This document shows, piece after piece, positions 7,119 through 13,148 of a DNA stretch of 13,148 nt. Source of the stretch: an uncultured Terriglobales bacterium (GTDB lineage: Bacteria; Acidobacteriota; Terriglobia; Terriglobales; Acidobacteriaceae); contig CATPBY010000502.1 of assembly GCA_955652845.1 (NCBI GenBank), positions 1 through 13,148 on the forward strand, read 5' to 3'. Position 1 is the stretch's first letter. The number at the start of each line of letters is the position of its first letter. Made by a program: the position numbers and the translations under genes. A model generated the notes under the pieces. It was not told the DNA's origin, did not search any database, and saw nothing but the letters and a program-made list of their open reading frames with translations.

Positions 7119-7730
7119 CTAAATCGTATCTTCCTTGCTGTGGGTTTGCACGCGCACTAATGCGAAATTCGATCCGTTGCCTGAATCCGAACGCTGCACT
7201 GAAACGATGTGCTGGTTTTGCTCGGTTCCGGCCTTCAGTTCCACGACCTTGCCATTATCGTCGCCATCGCACTTCAACTCACTCGAACTGTGGGAATTCT
7301 TGCCCTCATAGATAGTAGGGCTGCCGCTCAGTTTGCTTGCATGGCACTGCAATACCGCGCCGTATTTACTGAGCTGATTCTTGTAGTAGGCAGCGACTTT
7401 CTCGGGCGGGTCGGCAGACTCGAATTCGAGCGCCACCACCCTCAAACCATAACCCATCCCGGTAATATTGACGTTGGCACTCTTCTCGTCGCCGTCCCCG
7501 GTTTTTTCTTTAGGCCGCGCGCCAGGATAAACCGGCAGGCCTGTATCGCGAACGTCAGCATCCTTGCTGACATGAATTCCGCCCATCGGAGTTTCGATGT
7601 CGACTTTCTTTTCCTGATCGTTCGCGCCCTGCTTCACGTTCACCTTGCATGCGGGCAAAAGCATCACCGCTGCTAGTGCTGCGATCCATGCAATTGACGG
7701 GCTATTGTCGCGTCGCTTTGAGATACTCAT
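7119..7730 (-). CDS. Predicted lipoprotein of unknown function
   Basis: A 203-residue predicted lipoprotein. ATG 7730 is chosen over the upstream in-frame start at 7790 because it has AAGGAGAA about 8 bases upstream and yields a type II signal peptide (MSISKRRDNSPSIAWIAALAAVMLLPAC, lipobox LPAC, Cys28). The mature part begins with a polar stretch (KVNVKQGANDQEKKVDIETPMGGIHV), then DTGLPVYPGARP and a globular domain with an alpha/beta look (LEFESADPPEKVAAYYKNQLSKYG) typical of small envelope proteins in which a residue pair 'YPGA' precedes a substrate-unknown domain; two further cysteines (in LQCHAS and LKCDG) could form a disulphide. I recognise no named domain. The start lies 29 bases inside the end of the GH3 gene, so translation is probably coupled to it and the product may act in the same envelope compartment. 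Confidence 0.75.
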   Translation of the reverse strand: MSISKRRDNSPSIAWIAALAAVMLLPACKVNVKQGANDQEKKVDIETPMGGIHVSKDADVRDTGLPVYPGARPKEKTGDGDEKSANVNITGMGYGLRVVALEFESADPPEKVAAYYKNQLSKYGAVLQCHASKLSGSPTIYEGKNSHSSSELKCDGDDNGKVVELKAGTEQNQHIVSVQRSDSGNGSNFALVRVQTHSKEDTI

Positions 7731-9606
7731 GTCCTGATTCTCCTTGCGCGGCCTGACGCGGCCGCTCGATTCCCGCGCCTCGCTGGGCAACGCTGGGAAT
7801 AGTTACCGGGAGGTGACCACGAATGGGGATTTCGCCGAAAAGCGCCTTAACCGCGCTGATTTCCGAAACCGCCGTGTTGGAAAACGTACAGAGATAGTTT
7901 TGAACTGAGGGGAAGTCCTGGGCAAGGTAAGGATTTCCCATGGCTGCAACAACGGTCTTTTCCGCAGCATGCTCAAGAATCTTCTGCAGGAGCGCGCCGC
8001 TGGCATCGCTGAGAGCAACGGAATTGGTCAGGCCATTCGCGCCTTGCATAGCTTTTCCCGCCGTTGGAACAACATACACCGCCGCAATTACGGTTTGCGC
8101 CTGGTCCACGGCCTTCAGCACATCTTCGGACATCGCAGCCGCGGTACGTGGATCGGCGTAAATTATGTTGGCATCGGGCATATGAGTTTTGACCTGGCGC
8201 TCCAGCGCGCGACCCGCTTCCGCGCGCACATCATCAGACAGGACAACCACCACCGTGCTATTACGTACCTGTTCCACTCTTTGATACGGAAGACCGCCCT
8301 TAAGAGTTCCCGTTTGTTTCAGCGGCAGCAGCTTCCCATTTTCCCGGACTAGCGTGACGGAGTCGTCAGAAATCTGTTGCCCGAGAGCAAGGTTCTCTGG
8401 TTTCCCTACCCTGGTGGAAAGCGCATCAATGTTGACCAGCCGGGCCTTTTCGAGACCCAGGGACGCTTTTGCTTTAAGCAGCTTGAGCACCGAAGCGTCC
8501 AGCTGAGTGCGGGATATCTCACCACTGCGTGCCGCCTTCAGCACTGCCTGGTACGACGAGTCCAGGTCCGCAGGGATAAGCAGCACGTCATTGCCAGCCT
8601 TGAAGGCGTCCACCGCGGCGCGTCCAATATTCGCGCTGTAAAGACGCGTCAATCCAGCCATATCCATGGCGTCGGTGACAACAATTCCCTTAAATCCGAG
8701 CTGCTTCTTGAGCAGATCCGTAACGATTGCCGGAGACGTTGTAGCTACGCGGTTGGGGTCGGGCTCAAGAGCGGGTACTGTCACGTGCGCAACCATGACG
8801 GCGTCCACCCCGGCCTCGATGGCTTGGCGAAAAGGCGGAAGCTCCACCGAATTCAGTCGCGCGCGGTCGCCCGTGACCTGGGCCACGCTGAGGTGAGAGT
8901 CGGTAGCGGTATCGCCGTGTCCGGGGAAATGCTTGACCGTCGTGAGCATTCCATTCGCGCGGGCGCCGCGGATGTAAGCCACGACCAGCTCGCCTACCTG
9001 TTGCGGATCTTCTCCGAAGGAGCGAGTGTTGATGATGGGATTTGCCGGATTCGAGTTTACGTCGGCATCGGGAAAGAAATTCCAATGTACTCCAATGGCG
9101 CGGGCTTCCTGAGCGGTAATGCGTCCAAAGGCTTCGGCATAATCCACTTTGCCGGCAGCGCCAAACGCCATGGCATGAGGGAACGAAGTGGCCCCATAAA
9201 GCCGCATGGTGACGCCGCGCTCAAAATCAGCCGCGATGAGCAGGGGCAGTTTGGAATCCTGCTGCAGGCGATTGAGCAGTTCGGCGGCCTCGTAAGGCTG
9301 ATTGCGATAAAGGAAGGGCGGATCCCATCGCACAGTCATGGCAAAAGCCCCAACATGGTACTTTCGCATTTGGTCGCGAAGTTCAAGGTATTCAGGGCTA
9401 TTCACATTCAGGAACTCCGCCCGAACCCAGATCATGAAAAGCTGGCCGACTTTTTCTTCGAGAGAGAGCTTCTGCAAAGTCTTTTCAGCCCACTTTTCTC
9501 CTTCGCGGTCGAGATGAACGGGACCGGGAATCAGGTATTTTTCTTTGGCGAACGTGGGGCTGATCAGAAAGGGCAAGACAAAGAAAAAGAGGGCAACTCG
9601 AAGCAT
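7702..9606 (-). CDS. nagZ: Exported two-domain GH3 beta-N-acetylhexosaminidase (NagZ-type)
   Basis: A 634-residue glycoside hydrolase family 3 enzyme. Residues 1-20 are a Sec signal peptide (LFFFVLPFLISPTFA), so it works outside the cytoplasm. The TIM-barrel domain (~40-370) has the NagZ signature KHFPGHGDTATDSH with the Asp-His acid/base dyad D236/H238, NTRSFGEDP near 193-201, and the nucleophile D312 in VVTDAMDMAG. The C-terminal ~230 residues form the second alpha/beta domain, as in B. subtilis NagZ (about 640 residues) and unlike the short cytoplasmic NagZ of E. coli. The family removes terminal N-acetylglucosamine from peptidoglycan fragments. It starts 51 bases after miaA and overlaps the next lipoprotein gene by 29 bases. 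No Shine-Dalgarno is evident before ATG 9606, but the signal peptide supports that start. Another beta-hexosaminide substrate is possible. Confidence 0.88.
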   Translation of the reverse strand: MLRVALFFFVLPFLISPTFAKEKYLIPGPVHLDREGEKWAEKTLQKLSLEEKVGQLFMIWVRAEFLNVNSPEYLELRDQMRKYHVGAFAMTVRWDPPFLYRNQPYEAAELLNRLQQDSKLPLLIAADFERGVTMRLYGATSFPHAMAFGAAGKVDYAEAFGRITAQEARAIGVHWNFFPDADVNSNPANPIINTRSFGEDPQQVGELVVAYIRGARANGMLTTVKHFPGHGDTATDSHLSVAQVTGDRARLNSVELPPFRQAIEAGVDAVMVAHVTVPALEPDPNRVATTSPAIVTDLLKKQLGFKGIVVTDAMDMAGLTRLYSANIGRAAVDAFKAGNDVLLIPADLDSSYQAVLKAARSGEISRTQLDASVLKLLKAKASLGLEKARLVNIDALSTRVGKPENLALGQQISDDSVTLVRENGKLLPLKQTGTLKGGLPYQRVEQVRNSTVVVVLSDDVRAEAGRALERQVKTHMPDANIIYADPRTAAAMSEDVLKAVDQAQTVIAAVYVVPTAGKAMQGANGLTNSVALSDASGALLQKILEHAAEKTVVAAMGNPYLAQDFPSVQNYLCTFSNTAVSEISAVKALFGEIPIRGHLPVTIPSVAQRGAGIERPRQAAQGESGHEYLKATRQ

Positions 9607-9657
9607 AACAGGAACGATAGCACGACGCCCCGGATGGCGATGCTGACTAAGGCGCTG

Positions 9658-10602
9658 CTAGCCATGCTCTGCGTCGATGATTCTCTCAATATGCCGTTTA
9701 GCCTGCTCCTTGATATTCGCCTCATCTCCAAATCCCTTCAGCCAGGTCACATCCGGTTCCCGCCGGAACCATGTCATCTGGCGTTTAGCATAGTTGCGGT
9801 GGGCTTGCTGTGCGGCTTGAATAGCGGCGGCGCGATCGATCTCCCCGCGCAGCAATTGCACCGCCTGCTTGTAGCCAAGCGAAGTCAGCGGTCGCGCGGC
9901 CTCTCCATATTTTCCGAGCAGCCGCTGGGTTTCTTCCACTAAGCCGGAGTCAAACATGCGTTGCGCGCGCTGGTTAAGTCTCCCATAAAGTGCGTCGCGG
10001 TCGGGATCGAGCCCCAATCTCAGTACTCGGAAGCCTCGCAGCGGATCTCGTCCACTCTTCCACATTTCCGTCATCCTTTGACGGGAGGCAAGGCAGACTT
10101 CGACAGCGCGAATCAGTTTGGCTGTGTCATTCGGATGAATTGCCCCGGCCGCGTCAGGATCGAGGCGAACCAGCAGACGGTGAAGGTAGCTCGGACCCTT
10201 CTTGTCAACTTTCCGGCGCAATCGTTTCCGCAGTTCCTCGGAACGCTGCGGGCCAGGGAAAAGACCTTCCAGCAGCGCCTTCAGATAGAGGCCGGTGCCT
10301 CCGACAACCAGCGGCAAAATTCGCCGCAACTTCATCTCTTCCAGAATGCGCCGCGCCTGGCGGGCATATTCGCCCGCGGTGATGCACCCGGTGGGCTCTA
10401 CAAAGTCGAGGAGATGGTGTGGCGCGCGGGCTCGTTCGTCCGCAGCGGGCTTCGCCGTGCCAATCTCAAACTCCCGGTACATGGCGACCGAATCGCAATT
10501 CACGATTTCGCCACGAAAACGCTCCGCCAGAGCCAACGAAAGTGCGGTCTTGCCGCTTCCGGTCGGCCCCAGCACTACTACCAACAACGGATCCTGCGGC
10601 AA
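9658..10602 (-). CDS. miaA: tRNA dimethylallyltransferase
   Basis: A 314-residue MiaA, which transfers a dimethylallyl group to N6 of A37 in tRNAs reading UNN codons, the first step toward ms2i6A. Visible: P-loop GPTGSGKT at 12-19, NCDS with D37, GTAKP near 48-52, GGTGLYLKAL at 101-110, NDTAKLIRAVEV (the family's ND...R.RALEV region), SLGYKQ and the C-terminal KRQMTWFR. The family usually reads DSxQxY after the Asp; here it is DSVAMY, with Ala for Gln. The start is TTG at 10602: no in-frame ATG or GTG precedes the P-loop in a sensible position, and TTG gives the expected ~11 residues before it. GGAG lies 12 bases upstream, rather far. The start is 2 bases after the stop of a small upstream reading frame, suggesting coupling. 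Confidence 0.92.
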   Translation of the reverse strand: MPQDPLLVVVLGPTGSGKTALSLALAERFRGEIVNCDSVAMYREFEIGTAKPAADERARAPHHLLDFVEPTGCITAGEYARQARRILEEMKLRRILPLVVGGTGLYLKALLEGLFPGPQRSEELRKRLRRKVDKKGPSYLHRLLVRLDPDAAGAIHPNDTAKLIRAVEVCLASRQRMTEMWKSGRDPLRGFRVLRLGLDPDRDALYGRLNQRAQRMFDSGLVEETQRLLGKYGEAARPLTSLGYKQAVQLLRGEIDRAAAIQAAQQAHRNYAKRQMTWFRREPDVTWLKGFGDEANIKEQAKRHIERIIDAEHG

Positions 10603-10604
10603 AG

Positions 10605-10772
10605 TCAGCGCGCGCTCCAGGAAATGTTGTGCCAGTAGCGCACCAGGGTGACCATGAGAATCAGCAACGCTATGATGAGCACTCCGGTCGCTTCCAGGGT
10701 ATAGATGTGCGGCTTGCGAAGACGTGGGGATGTAGGAGCCTCACGCTGCCGTTGTGGACTGGCTGCGGACAC
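10605..10772 (-). CDS. Small single-span membrane protein (tentative)
   Basis: A 55-residue reading frame from GTG 10772 to a TGA 2 bases before the miaA start. The N-terminal half is polar and basic (PQRQREAPTSPRLRKPH); the C-terminal half is a clear transmembrane helix (ATGVLIIALLILMVTLVRYW) followed by HNISWSAR. I do not recognise a family. Support for it being real: a well-formed span with basic flank, the tight junction to miaA, and a TACAAT box (10784 to 10779) placed so that transcription would begin at about the GTG itself. Against: no Shine-Dalgarno, short length, and alternative in-frame starts at TTG 10817 and GTG 10883, whose extra residues look non-coding. Confidence 0.5.
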   Translation of the reverse strand: MSAASPQRQREAPTSPRLRKPHIYTLEATGVLIIALLILMVTLVRYWHNISWSAR

Positions 10773-10778
10773 ACTTAC

Positions 10779-10784
10779 ATTGTA
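10779..10784 (-). promoter_or_regulatory. -10-like box for the small membrane gene / miaA
   Basis: TACAAT on the minus strand differs from the TATAAT consensus at one base. The expected start of transcription, about 7 bases further, is at the GTG at 10772, which would make the message leaderless. The best -35 at 16-18 bases is poor (TAGTAA), and a GC-rich palindrome CGCCGCGGCG (10789-10798) fills the spacer. Confidence 0.3.
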
Positions 10785-11010
10785 GCGCCGCCGCGGCGTT
10801 TTACTACCAGTCCGCAACCCCGCTGGCGTGTCAAGAACATCAGCTAGAACCCGAATGCCAGACCCTTCGCGGACCTTGCTCACCGAAGCTGCGTATCAAC
10901 GTCTGATCCAGAGGGTATGTGTGTGTGGACGCTTTGGGGCCGGTAAGTCCGGTTTACTCGAAAATGCAACCAGGTTTTCACCAGAACTTAACTCTTGTAA
11001 AGGGAATGGA
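10785..11010. other. Divergent intergenic region between the miaA group and the M13 peptidase gene
   Basis: About 226 bases that must hold promoters for both directions. I see a short GT run near 10918-10927 and no convincing sigma-70 pair for the rightward gene. A rightward frame open from 10828 runs through this region into the peptidase gene, but its residues do not look like protein and it precedes a good signal peptide, so I treat it as untranslated. Confidence 0.5.
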
Positions 11011-13038
11011 ATGCTCAGAATTATCTACGCCAGAATTCTCTCAATTTCACTTTTTCTCGTAGTTCCCGGTTTCGCACAGACCGCATCCAGCCATCATCAG
11101 CCGGCTCTTGATGTTTCTTCCATGGACCGGACGATGGATCCCTGCAGCGATTTCTATACTTATTCGTGCGGAGGATGGATTAAGAACAATCCGATCCCGC
11201 CTGACCAGTCGCGGTGGAGCGTCTATTCCAAAATGGCGGACGACAATAAGCTGATCCTTCGTAGCATTCTGGAGGCCGCAACCGCACCCGATCCGCAACG
11301 CGATGCCGGGAAGCAGAAGATCGGCGACTACTACGCGGCGTGCATGGACGAAAAGACCGTGGAAGCGGCAGGGGCTACCCCGCTTCGCCCAGGGCTGGAG
11401 CAGATCGCCAGGCTGCATTCAAAGGGAGAAATTGGCGACGTCGCTGCCGCGATGGTTAGCGACGGCATGCTGTTCGAGTTTGGGGCTGATCAGGACTTCA
11501 AGAACTCAAGCCAGGTGATAGCAGAGGCCGATCAGGGCGGGCTCGGCCTTCCCGACCGGGACTACTATTTGAAAAGCGATCCCAAATCGGAGGAACTTCG
11601 CCGCGCTTACGTGGCACACGTGCGAAAAATGTTTGGGTTATTGGGCGATACGCCGGAGATTGCGGCATCCGAAGCGCAGGCGGTTATGCGCATCGAAACC
11701 AACATGGCAAAAGCGTCGCTCACTCGAGTGGAACGCCGGGATCCCGACAGGCTGTACCACAAGATGCCGCTTCAGCAGTTACAAGAGCTTAGTCCGGCGT
11801 TTCATTGGAATGCGTACTTTGCCAAAGTCGGGCTGCCAGGGCTGCAGTCGCTGAATGTCACCAGCCCGGATTTTTTCAAGGCTTTAAGCAGTGAGCTGCA
11901 AAGCGAAGACTTGGAAAGCTGGAAGGCTTATCTGCGCTGGCATCTGGTCAACGCTAATGCTCCGTATTTGTCCTCCGCTTTCGTTAATGCAGATTTCGAT
12001 TTTAATCAGAAGACGCTAAGGGGAGCGGAGCAAATCGAACCTCGCTGGAAACGCTGCGTCAACAACGTCGATAACGACCTGGGCGAGGCCCTCGGCCAGG
12101 CTTACGTGGAACGGACATTTACTCCGGAATCCAAGCGGCGCGCCATGAAAATAGTAAAAGAGGTTGAGGCAGCCATGGAGCGCGACATCGACGCCCTTCC
12201 CTGGATGACGCCAGTCACAAAACAGCATGCTCAGGAAAAGCTGCACGCGGTGGCGGAAAAAATCGGCTATCCCGATAAATGGCGCGACTACAGCGCTCTA
12301 ACTATCACGCGCGATGACGAAATGGGGAACGTACTGCGGGCTCGTGAATTTGAATTTCACCGGCAACTGGCGAAAATCGGAAAGCCGGTAGATCGCGGAG
12401 AGTGGCAAATGACGCCGCCCACAGTGAACGCTTATTACGATTCGCAGAAGAATGACATCAACTTCCCCGCCGGCGTTCTGCAACCTCCTGCCTTTGATCC
12501 CGATTCTGATGATGCGCCTAACTACGGTGACACCGGCGGCACAATCGGCCATGAACTCACCCACGGCTTCGATGATGAGGGCCGAAAGTTCGATGCGCAG
12601 GGCAATCTGCGCGACTGGTGGACTCCTGAAGATGCACAGCAGTTTGAGAAGCGCGCCAGTTGCATCTCTGACCAGTATTCGCAATACGTCGTTGTGGATG
12701 ACGTCAAGATCAATGGAAAGCTGACGTTAGGCGAGGACGTCGCTGATCTGGGCGGACTGATCCTGGCTTATATGGCCTGGCAGAGTGAAACCATCGGCCA
12801 GAAGCTGGATCCCGTTGAAGGCTTCACTCCGGAACAACGCTTCTTCATTGGCTACGGGCAAAGCTGGTGCTCAAACGTGCGTGACGAGACCAAGCGCCTG
12901 GGCGCCGCCGTCAACCCCCACTCACCGCCGGAGTATCGGACCAACGGCGTGGTTTCCAATATGCCCCAGTTTCAGCAGGCATTTCGCTGCAAGGCTGGCG
13001 CGCCCACGGTGCGGCAGAATCGTTGCCGGGTTTGGTAG
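11011..13038 (+). CDS. Exported M13-family zinc metallopeptidase (neprilysin/PepO-like)
   Basis: A 675-residue endopeptidase of family M13. Start at ATG 11011 has AGGGA 5 bases upstream and gives a Sec signal peptide (MLRIIYARILSISLFLVVPGFAQ, likely cut after GFA), so the enzyme is periplasmic or secreted. The M13 N-terminal domain follows (MDPCSDFYTYSCGGW near 45), with GLPDRDYYL further in. Catalytic parts: the substrate-binding NAYY at 473-476, zinc motif HELTH at H514-H518 followed by GFDDEGR, and the third ligand in GEDVADLGG (E575, D579). The C-terminus has the family's SPPEYRTNGVVSNMPQFQQAF and ends CRVW. Length is typical (PepO ~630, neprilysin ~750). M13 enzymes cleave peptides on the amino side of hydrophobic residues; the natural substrate here is unknown. 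It appears to be a single-gene unit. Confidence 0.93.
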   Translation: MLRIIYARILSISLFLVVPGFAQTASSHHQPALDVSSMDRTMDPCSDFYTYSCGGWIKNNPIPPDQSRWSVYSKMADDNKLILRSILEAATAPDPQRDAGKQKIGDYYAACMDEKTVEAAGATPLRPGLEQIARLHSKGEIGDVAAAMVSDGMLFEFGADQDFKNSSQVIAEADQGGLGLPDRDYYLKSDPKSEELRRAYVAHVRKMFGLLGDTPEIAASEAQAVMRIETNMAKASLTRVERRDPDRLYHKMPLQQLQELSPAFHWNAYFAKVGLPGLQSLNVTSPDFFKALSSELQSEDLESWKAYLRWHLVNANAPYLSSAFVNADFDFNQKTLRGAEQIEPRWKRCVNNVDNDLGEALGQAYVERTFTPESKRRAMKIVKEVEAAMERDIDALPWMTPVTKQHAQEKLHAVAEKIGYPDKWRDYSALTITRDDEMGNVLRAREFEFHRQLAKIGKPVDRGEWQMTPPTVNAYYDSQKNDINFPAGVLQPPAFDPDSDDAPNYGDTGGTIGHELTHGFDDEGRKFDAQGNLRDWWTPEDAQQFEKRASCISDQYSQYVVVDDVKINGKLTLGEDVADLGGLILAYMAWQSETIGQKLDPVEGFTPEQRFFIGYGQSWCSNVRDETKRLGAAVNPHSPPEYRTNGVVSNMPQFQQAFRCKAGAPTVRQNRCRVW

Positions 13039-13056
13039 GCGATTGGCCGTTACTCG

Positions 13057-13078
13057 CTGGTCATCAGCTGGTCATCAG
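13057..13078. repeat. Two tandem 11-bp copies of CTGGTCATCAG
   Basis: CTGGTCATCAG occurs at 13057-13067 and again at 13068-13078, 18 bases after the peptidase stop. CGCTGGT (13055-13061) could also pair with ACCAGCG (13094-13100) across a 32-base loop; there is no T-run, so a terminator is not established. The remaining bases to 13148 hold no gene I can support. Confidence 0.6.
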
Positions 13079-13148
13079 CCGTTGGGCAAGCTTACCAGCG
13101 CTTATTGCAGGTCGGAGCGATCCGGGTTGTAGAAAAAATGGAAACGTA

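Noticed and set aside
7731..7790. Upstream start for the second lipoprotein
   Set aside because: The same reasoning applies: the signal peptide and AAGGAGAA point to ATG 7730, and the extension runs deeper into the GH3 gene.
8377..9942. A 521-codon open frame on the + strand, antisense to the GH3 and miaA genes
   Set aside because: It spans two well-supported genes and their junction on the opposite strand, shows no recognisable domain, and is explained as a by-product of GC-rich codon use.
10789..10798. CGCCGCGGCG palindrome followed by TTTT on the + strand as an intrinsic terminator
   Set aside because: There is no loop, the stem is very short, and no + strand gene ends there.
10828..11010. 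N-terminal extension of the M13 peptidase from ATG 10828
   Set aside because: The extension has no protein-like character and would bury a good signal peptide that begins at 11011 with its own Shine-Dalgarno.
13138..13148. ATG near the right edge as the start of another gene
   Set aside because: Only three codons are visible and there is no clear ribosome-binding site.
1..13148. A defence, mobile or biosynthetic system, CRISPR array, or RNA gene
   Set aside because: Nearly all sequence is accounted for by housekeeping or envelope genes; I found no periodic repeats, transposase, phage-type gene or recognisable tRNA/rRNA sequence.

Overview
The window reads as ordinary chromosomal DNA from a moderately GC-rich Gram-negative bacterium. 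The mix of genes (an exported two-domain GH3 enzyme, an exported M13 peptidase, a glycine-zipper lipoprotein, a YhaM-type nuclease beside a HAD hydrolase, and pyrB-pyrC in tandem) recalls Acidobacteriota of the Terriglobia/Koribacter type. That assignment is inferred from remembered protein style, not from a search. I see no rRNA, tRNA, CRISPR array, insertion sequence, phage gene or clear horizontal-transfer signature.

Left part, + strand (1-3942): a YhaM-family 3'-5' exoribonuclease cut off at its 5' end; a lipoprotein with a C-terminal glycine zipper; a HAD-superfamily hydrolase starting 18 bases after it; and a PLP-dependent glycine C-acetyltransferase/BioF-like acyltransferase with a strong Shine-Dalgarno site. 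The last meets the next group convergently over a 52-base gap that holds a hairpin.

Middle part, - strand (3995-10772, transcribed right to left): a small single-span membrane protein (tentative), miaA, a secreted NagZ-type GH3 beta-N-acetylhexosaminidase, a lipoprotein whose start lies inside the GH3 gene, a zinc-ribbon membrane protein, pyrB and pyrC. Spacing is tight (2 bases, 51 bases, a 29-base overlap, 132 bases, 77 bases, then an ATGA overlap), so one or two operons are likely. PyrB and PyrC catalyse steps two and three of de novo UMP synthesis, and the class I type of PyrC is known in Aquifex to work in a complex with PyrB. MiaA modifies A37 of tRNAs, and the GH3 enzyme acts on peptidoglycan-derived sugars outside the cytoplasm.

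Right part, + strand (11011-13038): an exported M13 (neprilysin/PepO-like) zinc metallopeptidase, divergent from the miaA group across a 238-base region.

No clearly undescribed system is present. The best second-look items are the duplicated ATGA stop/start unit at the pyrB/pyrC junction (three in-frame starts for PyrC), the palindrome plus direct repeats in the pyrB leader, and a possibly leaderless small membrane protein gene just ahead of a TTG-initiated miaA.
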